This document shows positions 51,263-63,019 of a stretch of 64,000 nt of DNA, in pieces. The stretch's first letter is position 1, and each line of letters opens with the position of its first letter. Both the position numbers and the translations under genes were made by a program. The stretch spans positions 14,898,001 through 14,962,000 of the forward strand of contig NC_135136.1 in assembly GCF_051014445.1 (NCBI RefSeq), given 5' to 3'. Origin of the DNA: Colletes latitarsis (lineage: Eukaryota; Arthropoda; Insecta; Hymenoptera; Colletidae). Below the pieces are notes generated by a model. The model ran no database searches, was not told the origin of the DNA, and saw only the letters and a program-made list of their open reading frames with translations.

Positions 51263-52950
51263 CCTAAACCTAACCCAGACCTAACATGCGTTATCCTCTA
51301 AAATATTTATCAAGACCAGGTTTAATTGAATGTTTCAGTGTGGTACCACATTACTACAGGATCCAAACTAGAAAAAGTCCAGAATCTGGCCATCAAGTAT
51401 GAGAAATATGCGAAAGCACGAGCCTGATGAGAGCAAATCACAGACCTAACCATGACCTATCATGCGTTATTCTCTAAAATATTGATCGAAACCAGGTTTA
51501 ATGGACTGTTTCAGTGTGGTACCACATTACTACGTGATCCAAAACAGAAAAAACCCAGGATCTGTTCAACAAGCATGTGAAAAACGCGAAACTATGAGCC
51601 TGATGTGGGCAAATCCTAGACCTATCCCAGACCCAACATGCGTTATCCTCTAAAACATTTATCAAGACCAGGTTTAATTGAATGTTTCAGTGTGGTACCG
51701 CATTACTACGTGATCGAAACCACAAAAAACCCAGGATCCGTTCAACAAGTATGTGACGAATGCGGAAGTATGTGTCTGATGAGGGCAAATCCCAGGCCTA
51801 ACCTAGATCTAACATGCGTTATCCTCTAAAATATTTATATAGACCATGTTTCATTGAATGTTTCAGTGTGGTACCACATTACTACGTGATCCAAACCTGA
51901 AAAAACCCAGGATCTGTTCAACAAGTATGTGAAGAATGCGAAAGTATGTGTCTGATGAGGGCAAATCACAGGCCTAACCTAGACATAACATGCGTTATCC
52001 TCTAAAATATTGATCGAAACCAGGTTTAATTGAATGTTTCAGTGTGGTACCACATTACTACGTGATCCAAACCTGAAAAAACCCAGGATCTGGCCATCAA
52101 GTATGAGAAATATACGAAAGCACGAGCCTGATGAGAGCAAATCACAGACCTAACCATGACCTATCATGCGTTATTCTCTAAAATATTGATCGAAACCAGG
52201 TTTAATGGACTGTTTCAGTGTGGTACCACATTACTACGTGATCCAAAACAGAAAAAACCCAGGATCTGTTCAACAAGTATGTGAAAAACGCGAAACTATG
52301 AGCCTGATGTGGGCAAATCCTAGACCTATCCCAGACCCAACATGCGTTATCCTCTAAAACATTTATCAAGACCAGGTTTAATTGAATGTTTCAGTGTGGT
52401 ACCGCATTACTACGTGATCGAAACCACAAAAAACCCAGGATCTGTTCAACAAGTATGTGGAGAATGCGAAAGTATGTGTCTGATGAGTGCAAATCACAGG
52501 CCTAACCTAGACATAACATGCGATATCCTCTAAAATATTGATCGAAACCAGGTTTAATGGACTGTTTCGGTGTGGTACCGCATTACTACGTGATCCAAAC
52601 CACAAAAAACCCAGGATCCGTTCAACAAGTATGTGAAGAACTCGAAAATATGACCCTGATGAGGGCAAATCCCAGACCTATGCCAGACCTAACTTACGTT
52701 GTCCTCTAAAATATTGATGGAAACCAGGTTTAATTTACTGTTTCAGTGTGGTACCACTTTACTACGTGATCCAATCCAGAAAAAGCCCTGGATCTAGCCA
52801 TCAAGTATGAGAAATATGCGAAAGTATGAGCCTGATGAGGGCAAATCCTAGACCTAACCCAGACCTAACATGCGTTATCTTCTAAAATATTTATCAAGAC
52901 CAGGTTTAATTGGATGTTTCAGTGTGGTACCACATTACTACGTGATCCAA
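51263..52950 (+). repeat. Block VI HOR, unit 3 (partial)
   Basis: Collinear with unit 1 at an offset of 3872 bp (22 monomers), including the two monomers that unit 2 lacks (GAAGAACTCGAAAATATGACC near 52637). The match ends near 52950, where CCTGAAAAAACCC replaces CCAGAAAAAATCC. Private changes include CAAGCATGTG near 51571, AAATATACGAAAG near 52109 and TTGGATGTTTCAG near 52911. Confidence 0.9.
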
Positions 52951-54168
52951 ACCTGAAAAAACCCAGGATCTGTTCAACAAGTATGTGGAGAATGCGAAAG
53001 TATGTGTCTGATGAGTGCAAATCACAGGCCTAACCTAGACATAACATGCGATATCCTCTAAAATATTGATCGAAACCAGGTTTAATGGACTGTTTCGGTG
53101 TGGTACCGCATTACTACGTGATCCAAACCACAAAAAACCCAGGATCCGTTCAACAAGTATGTGGAGAATGCGAAAGTATGTGTCTGATGAGGGCAAATCA
53201 CAGGCCTAACCTAGACATAACATGCGTTATCCTCTAAAATATTGTTCGAAACCAGGTTAAATGGACTGTTTCAGTGTGGTACCACATTACTACAGGATCC
53301 AAACTGGAAAAAGTCCAGAATCTGGCCATCAAGTATGAGAAATATGCGAAAGCACGAGCCTGATGAGAGCAAATCACAGACCTAACCATGACCTATCATG
53401 CGTTATTCTCTAAAATATTGATCGAAACCAGGTTTAATGGACTGTTTCAGTGTGGTACCACATTATTACGTGATCCAAAACAGAAAAAACCCAGGATCTG
53501 TTCAACAAGTATGTGAAAAACGCGAAACTATGAGCCTGATGTGGGCAAATCCCAGACCTATCCCAGACCCAACATGCGTTATCCTCCAAAACATTTATCA
53601 AGACCAGGTTTAATTGAATGTTTCAGTGTGGTACCGCATTACTACGTGATCCAAACCACAAAAAACCCAGGATCCGTTCAACAAGTATATGACGAATGCG
53701 AAAGTATGTGTCTGATGAGGGCAAATCCCAGGCCTAACCTAGATCTAACATGCGTTATCCTCAAAAATATTGACCGAAACCAGGTTTAATGGACTGTTTC
53801 AGTGTGGTACCACATCACTACGTGATCCAAACCAGAAAAATACCCAGGATCCGTTCAACAAGTATGTGAAGAATGCGAAAGTATGTGCCTGATGAGGGAA
53901 AATCCCAGGCCTAACCTAGACCTAACATGCGTTATCCTCTAAAATATTGATCGAAACCAGGTTTAATGGACTGTTTCAGTGTGCTACAACATTACTACGT
54001 GATCCAAACCAGAAAAAACCCAGGATCCGTTCAACAAGTATGTGAAGAATGCGGAAGGATGTGACTGATGAGGGCAAATCCCAGGCCTAACCTAGACAGA
54101 ACATGCGTTATCCTCTAAAATATTGATCGAAACCAGATTTAATGGACTGTTTCAGTGTGCTACCACAT
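52951..54168 (+). repeat. Block VI, connecting monomers
   Basis: Monomers repeating local types (ATGCGATATCC near 53047, ACCGCATTAC, TCATGCG) in a new order, with private changes such as ATTGTTCGAAACC (53242), ATTATTACGTG (53463), GTATATGACG (53686) and GTGCTACAACATT (53982). No separate unit recognised. Confidence 0.7.
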
Positions 54169-55861
54169 TACTACGTGATCCAAACCAGAAAAAACCCAGG
54201 ATCCGTTCAAGAAGTATGTGAAGAATGCGAAAGTATGTGTCTGATGAGGGCAAATCACAGACCTAACCATGACCTATCATGCGTTATTCTCTGAAATATT
54301 GATCGAAACCAGGTTTAATGGACTGTTTCAGTGTGGTACCACATTACTACGTGATCCAAAACAGAAAAAACCCAGGATCTGTTCAACAAGTATGTGAAAA
54401 ACGCGAAACTATGAGCCTGATGTGGGCAAATCCCAGACCTATCCCAGACCCAACATGCGTTATCCTCTAAAACATTTATCAAGACCAGGTTTAATTGAAT
54501 GTTTCAGTGTGCTACCGCATTACTACGTGATCCAAACCACAAAAAACCCAGGATCCGTTCAACAAGTATGTGACGAATGCGAAGGTATGTGAGGGATGAG
54601 GGCAAATCCCAGGCCTAACCTAGATCTAACATGCGTTATCCTCAAAAATATTGACCGAAACCAGGTTTAATGGACTGTTTCAGTGTGGTACCACATCACT
54701 ACGTGATCCAAACCAGAAAAATACCCAGGATCCGTTCAAAAAGTATGTGAAGAATGCGAAAGTAAGTGCCTGATGAGGGAAAATCCCATGCCTAACCTAG
54801 ACCTAACATGCGTTATCCTCTAAAATATTGATCGAAACCAGGTTTAATGGAATGTTTCATTGTGCTGCCACATTACTACGTGATCCAAACCAGAAAAAAT
54901 CCAGGATCCGTTCAAGAAGTATGTGAAGAATGCGAAAGTATGTGTCTGATGAGAGCAAATCACAGACCTAACCATGACCTATCATGCGTTATTCTCTAAA
55001 ATATTGATCGAAACCAGGTTTAATGGACTGTTTCAGTGTGGTACCACATTACTACGTGATCCAAAACAGAAAATCCCAGGATCTGTTCAACAAGTATGTG
55101 AAAAACGCGAAACTATGAGCCTGATGTGGGCAAATCCTAGACCTATCCCAGACCCAACATGCGTTATCCTCTAAAACATTTATCAAGACCAGGTTTAATT
55201 GAATGTTTCAGTGTGGTACCGCATTACTACGTGATCGAAACCACAAAAAACCCAGGATCCGTTCAACAAGTATGTGACGAATGCGGAAGTATGTGTCTGA
55301 TGAGGGCAAATCCCAGGCCTAACCTAGATCTAACATGCGTTATCCTCTAAAATATTTATATAGACCAGGTTTCATTGAATGTTTCAGTGTGGTACCACAT
55401 TACTACGTGATCCAAACCTGAAAAAACCCAGGATCTGTTCAACAAGTATGTGAAGAATGCGAAAGTATGTGTCTGATGAGGGCAAATCACAGGCCTAACC
55501 TAGACATAACATGCGTTATCCTCTAAAATATTGATCGAAACCAGGTTTAATTGAATGTTTCAGTGTGGTACCACATTACTACGTGATCCAAACCTGAAAA
55601 AACCCAGGATCTGTTCAACAAGTATGTGGAGAATGCGAAAGCACGAGCCTGATGAGAGCAAATCACAGACCTAACCATGACCTATCATGCGTTATTCTCT
55701 AAAATATTGATCGAAACCAGGTTTAATGGACTGTTTCAGTGTGGTACCACATTACTACGTGATCCAAACCAGAAAAAATCCAGGATCCGTTCAACAAGTA
55801 TGTGAAGAATGCGAAAGTATGTGCCTGATGAGAGCAAATCCTAGACCTAACCCAGACCTAA
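54169..55861 (+). repeat. Block VI right flank, shared with 45720-47410
   Basis: Partner of the left flank at an offset of 8449 bp. Together the two flanks enclose the 2112/1760-bp units and their connecting monomers. The simplest reading is a 48-monomer segment duplicated once, with the internal 12-monomer units amplified in one copy only. Confidence 0.87.
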
Positions 55862-56743
55862 CATGCGTTATCCTCTAAAATATTTATCAAGACCAGGTTT
55901 AATTGAATGTTTCAGTGTGGTACCACATTACTACAGGATCCAAACTAGAAACAGTCCAGAATCTGGCCATCAAGTATGAGAAATATGCGAAAGCACGAGC
56001 CTGTTGAGAGCAAATCACAGACCTAACCATGACCTATCATGCGTTATTCTCTAAAATATTGATCGAAACCAGATTTAATGGACTGTTTCAGTGTGGTACC
56101 ACATTACTACGTGATCCAAAACAGAAAAAACCCAGGATCTGTTCAACAAGTATGTGAAAAACGCGAAACTATGAGCCTGATGTGGGCAAATCCCAGACCT
56201 ATCCCAGACCCAACATGCGTTATCCTCTAAAACATTTATCAAGACCAGGTTTAATTGAATGTTTCAGTGTGCTACCGCAAAACTACGTGATCCAAACCAC
56301 AAAAAACCCAGGATCCGTTCAACAAGTATGTGACGAATGCGAAAGTATGTGAGGGATGAGGGCAAATCCCAGGCCTAACCTAGATCTAACATGCGTTATC
56401 CTCAAAAATATTGACCGAAACCAGGTTTAATGGACTGTTTCAGTGTGGTACCACATCACTACGTGATCCAAACCAGAAAAATACCCAGGATCCGTTCAAA
56501 AAGTATGTGAAGAATGCGAAAGTAAGTGCCTGATGAGGGAAAATCCCATGCCTAACCTAGACCTAACATGCGTTATCCTCTAAAATATTGACAGAAAACC
56601 AGGTTTAATGGAATGTTTCATTGTGCTGCCACATTACTACGTGATCCAAACCAGAAAAAATCCAGGATCCGTTCAACAAGTATGTGAAGAATGCGAAAGT
56701 ATGTGCCTGATGAGGGCTAATCCTAGACCTAACCCAGACGTAA
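55862..56743 (+). repeat. 5-monomer tandem duplication, copy 1 (882 bp)
   Basis: Repeated at 56744-57625. Shared private changes are AGAAACAGTCCAG, GAGCCTGTTGAGAGC, GAAACCAGATTTAATGG, CTACCGCAAAACTACG, ATGTGAGGGATGAGG, GACAGAAAACCAGG and GAGGGCTAATCC. Confidence 0.93.
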
Positions 56744-57625
56744 CATGCGTTATCCTCTAAAATATTTATCAAGACCAGGTTTAATTGAATGTTTCAGTGT
56801 GGTACCACATTACTACAGGATCCAAACTAGAAACAGTCCAGAATCTGGCCATCAAGTATGAGAAATATGCGAAAGCACGAGCCTGTTGAGAGCAAATCAC
56901 AGACCTAACCATGACCTATCATGCGTTATTCTCTAAAATATTGATCGAAACCAGATTTAATGGACTGGTTCAGTGTGGTACCACATTACTACGTGATCCA
57001 AAACAGAAAAAACCCAGGATCTGTTCAACAAGTATGTGAAAAACGCGAAACTATGAGCCTGATGTGGGCAAATCCCAGACCTATCCCAGACCCAACATGC
57101 GTTATCCTCTAAAACATTTATCAAGACCAGGTTTAATTGAATGTTTCAGTGTGCTACCGCAAAACTACGTGATCCAAACCACAAAAAACCCAGGATCCGT
57201 TCAACAAGTATGTGACGAATGCGAAAGTATGTGAGGGATGAGGGCAAATCCCAGGCCTAACCTAGATCTAACATGCGTTATCCTCAAAAATATTGACCGA
57301 AACCAGGTTTAATGGACTGTTTCAGTGTGGTACCACATCACTACGTGATCCAAACCAGAAAAATACCCAGGATCCGTTCAAAAAGTATGTGAAGAATGCG
57401 AAAGTAAGTGCCTGATGAGGGAAAATCCCATGCCTAACCTAGACCTAACATGCGTTATCCTCTAAAATATTGACAGAAAACCAGGTTTAATGGAATGTTT
57501 CATTGTGCTGCCACATTACTACGTGATCCAAACCAGAAAAAATCCAGGATCCGTTCAACAAGTATGTGAAGAATGCGAAAGTATGTGCCTGATGAGGGCT
57601 AATCCTAGACCTAACCCAGACGTAA
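56744..57625 (+). repeat. 5-monomer tandem duplication, copy 2 (882 bp)
   Basis: Partner of 55862-56743. One difference seen is GGACTGGTTCAG near 56962 against GGACTGTTTCAG. After this copy the next type B monomer reads ATTACTGCAGG and AGAAAAAGTCC, so the pattern ends. Confidence 0.93.
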
Positions 57626-58160
57626 CATGCGTTATCCTCTAAAATATTTATCAAGACCAGGTTTAATTGAATGTTTCAGTGTGGTACCACATTACTGCAG
57701 GATCCAAACTAGAAAAAGTCCAGAATCTGGCCATCAAGTATGAGAAATATGCGAAAGCACGAGCCTGATGAGAGCAAATCACAGACCTAACCATGACCTA
57801 TCATGCGTTATTCTCTAAAATATTGATCGAAACCAGGTTTAATGGTCTGTTTCAGTGTGGTACCACATTACTACGTGATCCAAAACAGAAAAAACCCAGG
57901 ATCTGTTCAACAAGTATGTGAAAAACGCGAAACTATGAGCCTGATGTGGGCAAATCCTAGACCTATCCCAGACCCAACATGCGTTATCCTCTAAAACATT
58001 TATCAAGACCAGGTTTAATTGAATGTTTCAGTGTGGTACCGCATTACTACGTGATCCAAACCACAAAAAACCCAGGATCCGTTCAACAAGTATGTGACGA
58101 ATGCGAAAGTATGTGTCTGATGAGGGCAAATCCCAGGCCTAACCTAGATCTAACATGCGT
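57626..58160 (+). repeat. Block VI end
   Basis: Three monomers of Block VI type (GAAAGCACGAGCC type B, TCATGCG, ACCGCATTAC), with a private AATGGTCTGTTTCAG near 57841. These are the last monomers seen with the TCATGCGTTATTCTC opening. Confidence 0.75.
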
Positions 58161-58539
58161 TATCCTCTAAAATATTGATCGAAACCAGGTTTAATGGACT
58201 GTTTCAATGTGGTACCACATTACTACGGGATCCAAACCAGAAAAAACCCAGGATCCGTTCAACAAGTATGTGAAGAATGCGAAAGTATGTGTCTGATGAG
58301 GGCAAATCACAGGCCTAACCTAGACATAACATGCGTTATCCTCTAAAATATTGATCGAAACCAGGTTTAATCGACTGTTTCAGTGTGGTACCACATTACT
58401 ACGGGATCGAAACCAGAAAAAGCACAGGATCTGTCCAACATGTCTGTGGAAAATGCGAAAGTATGTGTCTGATGAGGGCAAATCACAGGCCTAACCTAGA
58501 CATAACATGCGTCGTCCACTGAAATACTGATGGAAACCA

Positions 58540-58891
58540 GGTTTAATTGACTGTTTCAGTGTGGTACCACATTACTACGTGATCCAATCCAGAAAAAGCC
58601 CTGGATCTAGCCATCAAGTATGAGAAATATGCGAAAGTATGAGCCTGATGAAGGCAAATCCTAGACCTAACCCAGACCTAACATGCGTTATCCTCTAAAA
58701 TATTTATCAAGACCAGGTTTAATTGACTGTTTCAGTGTGGTACCACATTACTACGTGATCCAATCCAGAAAAAGCCCTGGATCTAGCCATCAAGTATGAG
58801 AAATATGCGAAAGTATGAGCCTGATGAGGGCAAATCCTAGACCTAACCCAGACCTAACATGCGTTATCCTCTAAAATATCTATCAAGACCA
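58540..58891 (+). repeat. Tandem duplication of a single type C monomer
   Basis: 58540-58715 and 58716-58891 are adjacent near-identical type C monomers (GTTTAATTGACTGTTTCAG, CCAATCCAGAAAAAGCCCTG, ATCTAGCCATCAAGTATGAG, CAAATCCTAGACC) at an offset of 176 bp. They differ at GATGAAGGC against GATGAGGGC. The second copy has an AGACCAGG-type opening that feeds into the GTTTAATTGACTG form, as expected of a one-monomer exchange. Confidence 0.85.
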
Positions 58892-60391
58892 GGTTTAATT
58901 GAATGTTTCAGTGTGGTACCATATTACTACGTGATCCAAAGCTGAAAAAACCCAGGATCTGTTCAACAAGTATGTGGAGAATGCGAAAGTATGTGTCTGA
59001 TGAGGGCAAATCACAGGCCTAACCTAGACATAACATGCGTTATTCTCAAAAATATTGATCGAAAGCAGGTTTAATCGAAAGTTTCAGTGTGGTACCACAT
59101 TACTACCTGATCCAATCCAGAAAAAGCCCTGGATCTAGCCATCAAGTATGAGAAATATGCGAAAATATGAGCCTGATGAGGGCAAATCCTAGACCTAACC
59201 CAGACCTAACATGCGTTATCCTCTAAAATATTTTTCAAGACCAGGTTTAATTCAATGTTTCAGTGTGGTACCACATTTCTACGTGATCCAATCCTGAAAA
59301 AACCCAGGATCTGTTCAACAACTATGTGGAGAATGCGAAAGTATGTGTCTGATGAGGGCAAATCACAGGCCTAATCAAGACATAACATGCGTTATCCTCT
59401 AAAATATTGATCGAAACCAGGTTTAATGGACTGTTTCAGTGTGGTACCACATCACTACGTGATCCAAACGAGAAAAATACCCAGGATCCGTTCAACAAGT
59501 ATGTGAAGAATGCGAAACTATGTGTCTGATGAGGGCAAATCACAGGCGTAACCTAGACATAACTTGCGTTATCCTCAAAAATATTGATCGAAACCAGGTT
59601 TAATGGACTGTTTCAGTGTGGTACCACATTACTACGGGATCCAAACCAGAAAAAGCACAGAATCAGGCCACCAAGTATGAGAAATTTGCGAAAGTACGAG
59701 CCAGATGAGAGCAAATCCCAGACCTAACCTAGACCTAACATGAGTAATTCTCAAAAATATTGATCGAAACCAGGTTTAATTGAATGTTTCAGTGTGGTAC
59801 CGCATTACTACGTGATCGAAACCACAAAAAACCCAGGATCCGTTCAACAAGTATGTGAAGAATGCGAAAGTATGTGTCTGATGAGGGAAAATCCCAGGCC
59901 TAACCTAGACCTAACATGCGTTACCCTCAAAAATATTGATAGAAACCAGGTTTAATCGACTATTTCAGTGTGGTACCACATTACTACGTGATCCAAACCA
60001 GAAAAAGCCCAGACTCTGGCCATCAACTATGAGAAATATGCGAAAGTACGAGCCTGATGAGAGCAAATCCCAGACCTAACCAAGACCTAACATGCGTTAT
60101 TCTCTAAAATATTGATCGAAACCAGGTTTAATGGACTGTTTCAGTGTGATACCACATTACTACGTGATCCAAACCAGAAAAAACCCAGGATCCGTTCAAC
60201 AAGTATGTGAGGAGTGCGAAAGTATGAGTCTGATGAAGGAAAATCCCAGACCTAACCTAGACTTAACATGAGTTATTCTCAAAAATATTGATCGAAAGCA
60301 GGTTTAATCGACTGTTTCAGTGTGGTACCACATTACTACGTGATCCAAACCAGAAAAATCCCAGGATACGTTCAACAAGTATGTGAAGAAT

Positions 60392-60563
60392 GCGAAAGTA
60401 TGAGTCTGATGAGTGAAAATCCCAGGCCTAACCTAGACCTAACATGCGTTATGCTCAAAAATATTTATCGAAACCAGGTTTAATCGACTGTTTCAGTGTG
60501 GTACCACATTAATACGTGATCCAAACCAGAAAAAAACCTAGGATCTGTTCAACAAGTATGTGA
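60392..60563 (+). repeat. 3-monomer-offset duplication, left copy (172 bp)
   Basis: Matches 60921-61092 at an offset of 529 bp. Shared private changes are GAGTCTGATGAGTGAAAATC, GTTATGCTC, ATTTATCGAAACC, CATTAATACGTG and AAAAAAACCTAGG. The ends are set by GAAGAATG against GATGAATG on the left and GTGAGGAG against GTGAAGTA on the right. Confidence 0.88.
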
Positions 60564-60920
60564 GGAGTGCGAAAGTATGAGCCTGACGAGGGCAAATCCC
60601 ACATCTATCCCGGACATAACTAGCGTTATCATCAAAGATATTGATCGAAACCAGGTTTAATGGACTGTTTCAGAGTGCTACCACATTACTACGTGATTCA
60701 ATCCAGAAAAAGTCCTGGATCTAGCCATCAAGTATGAGAAATATGCGAAAGTATGAGCCTGATGAGGGCAAATCCTAGACCTAACCCAGACCTAACATGC
60801 GTTATCTTCTAAAATATTTATCAAGACCAGGTTTAATGGACTGTTTCAGTGTGGTACCACTTTACTACGTGATCCAAACCAGAAAAAACCAAGGATCTGT
60901 TCAACAAGTATGTGATGAAT

Positions 60921-61092
60921 GCGAAAGTATGAGTCTGATGAGTGAAAATCCCAGGCCTAACCTAGACCTAACATGCGTTATGCTCAAAAATATTTATCGA
61001 AACCAGGTTTAATCGACTGTTTCAGTGTGGTACCACATTAATACGTGATCCAAACCAGAAAAAAACCTAGGATCTGTTCAACAAGTATGTGA
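60921..61092 (+). repeat. 3-monomer-offset duplication, right copy (172 bp)
   Basis: Partner of 60392-60563. The next monomer is unusual: GTCAGATGAGGGC, CCTGTAAAATATTG, GGTTGAGTGGAC and GGCCCCCACAC with a 1-bp loss in GTGATCAAACC. Confidence 0.88.
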
Positions 61093-61669
61093 AGTATGCG
61101 AAAGTATGAGTCAGATGAGGGCTAATCCCAGGCCTAACCTAGACATAACATGCGTTATCCTGTAAAATATTGATCGAAACCAGGTTGAGTGGACTGTTTC
61201 AGTGTGGCCCCCACACTACTGCGTGATCAAACCAGAAAAAACCCAGGATCTGTTCAACAAGTATGTGAAAAATGCGAAAGTATGATCCTGACGAGGGCAA
61301 ATCCCAGACCTATCCCAGACCTAACTTGCGTTGTCCTCTAAAATATTGATGGAAACCAGGTTTAATTGACTGTTTCAGTGTGGTACTACATTACTACGTG
61401 ATGCAATCCAGAAATAGCCCAGGATTTAGCCATGAATTATGAGAAATATGCGAAAGTATGAGCCTGATGAGGGCAAATCCTAGACGTAACCCAGACCTAA
61501 TATGCGTTATCCTCTAAAATATTGATCGCAACCAGGTTTAATGGACTGTTTCTGTGTGGTACCACACAACTACGTGATCCAAACCAGAAAAAACCCAGGA
61601 TCTGTTCAACAAGCATGTGAAAAACGCGAAAGTATGAGTCTGATGAGTGAAAATCCCAGGCCTAACCTA

Positions 61670-62008
61670 GACCTAACTTGCGTTGTCCTCTAAAATATTG
61701 ATCGAAACCAGGTTTAATTGACAGTTTCAGTGTGGTACCACATTACTACGTGATCCAATCCAGAAATAGCCCAGGATCTAGCCATGAAGTATGAGAAATA
61801 TGCGAAAGTATGAGCCTGACGAGGGCAAATCCTAGACCTAACCCAGACCTAACATGCGTTATCCTCTAAAATATTTCTCCAGACCAGGTTTCATTGAATG
61901 TTTCAGTGTGGTACCACTTTACTACGTGATCCAATCCTGAAATAGCCCAGGATCTAGCCATGAAGTATGAGAAATATGAAAAAGTATGAGCCTGATGAGG
62001 GCAAATCC
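61670..62008 (+). repeat. 5-monomer-offset duplication, left copy
   Basis: Matches 62551-62889 at an offset of 881 bp. Shared private changes are TTAATTGACAGTTTCAG, GCCATGAAGTATGAG, GCCTGACGAGGGC, ATTTCTCCAGACC and GGTTTCATTGAATG. Differences include CCAGAAATAGCCC against CCAGTAATAGCCC and ATCCTGAAATAG against ATCCAGAAATAG. Confidence 0.88.
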
Positions 62009-62349
62009 TAGACCTAACCCAGACCTAACATGCGTTATCCTCTAAAATATTTATCAAGACCAGGTTTAATTGAATGTTTCAGTGTGGTACCACATTACTA
62101 CGTGATCCAAACCAGAAAAAACCCAGGATCCGTTCAACAAGTATGTGAAGAATGCGAAAGTATGAGTCTGATGAGTGAAAATCCCAGGCCTGGCCTAGAC
62201 CTAACATGCGTTATCCTCTAAAATATTGAGCGAAACCAGGTTTAATCGACTGTTTCAGTGTGGTACCACATTACTATGTGATCCAAACCAGAAAATAACC
62301 CAGGATCTGTTCAACGAGTATGTGAAGTGTGCGATAGTGTGAGTCTGAT

Positions 62350-62490
62350 GAGGGCAAATCCCAGACCTATCCCAGACCTAACATGCGTTATCCTCTAATA
62401 TATTTATCAAGACCAGGTTTAATTGATTGTTTCAGTGTGGACCCGCATTACTACTTGATCCAAACCAGAAAAAACCCAGGATCTGTTCAA
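62350..62490 (+). repeat. 3-monomer-offset duplication, left copy
   Basis: Matches 62879-63019 at an offset of 529 bp. Shared private changes are ATCCTCTAATATATTTATC, TTAATTGATTGTTTCAG and GTGTGGACC. The palindrome is destroyed in both copies (GTGGACCCGC and GTGGACCTAC). Confidence 0.87.
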
Positions 62491-62550
62491 CAAGTATGTG
62501 AAAAACGCGACAGTATGAGCCTGATGAGGGCAAATCCCAGACCTATCCCA

Positions 62551-62889
62551 GACCTAACTTGCGTTGTCCTCTAAAATATTGATCGAAACCAGGTTTAATT
62601 GACAGTTTCAGTGTGGCACCACATTACTACGTGATCCAATCCAGTAATAGCCCAGGATCTAGCCATGAAGTATGAGAAATATGCGAAAGTATGAGCCTGA
62701 CGAGGGCAAATCCTAGACCTAACCCAGACCAAACATGCGTTATCCTCTAAAATATTTCTCCAGACCAGGTTTCATTGAATGTTTCAGTGTGGTACCACTT
62801 TACTACGTGATCCAATCCAGAAATAGCCCAGGATCTAGCCATGAAGTATGAGAAATATGAGAAAGTATGAGCCTGATGAGGGCAAATCC
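62551..62889 (+). repeat. 5-monomer-offset duplication, right copy
   Basis: Partner of 61670-62008. It runs directly into monomers that repeat 62350-62490, so two duplications of different size overlap here. Confidence 0.88.
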
Positions 62890-63019
62890 CAGACCTATCC
62901 CAGACCTAACATGCGTTATCCTCTAATATATTTATCAAGACCAGGTTTAATTGATTGTTTCAGTGTGGACCTACATTACTACGTGATCCAAACCAGAAAA
63001 AACCCAGGATCCGTTCAAC
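62879..63019 (+). repeat. 3-monomer-offset duplication, right copy
   Basis: Partner of 62350-62490. It then switches into a monomer like 62130-62230 (GATGAGTGAAAATCCCAGG, CCTCTAAAATATTGAGCG), giving a hybrid at about 63010-63050. Confidence 0.87.

Noticed and set aside
55862..57625. Target-site duplications or terminal repeats that would make the duplicated blocks transposons
   Set aside because: Block edges fall at the same phase of the monomer with no terminal inverted repeats, LTRs or coding sequence. In-register exchange explains them.
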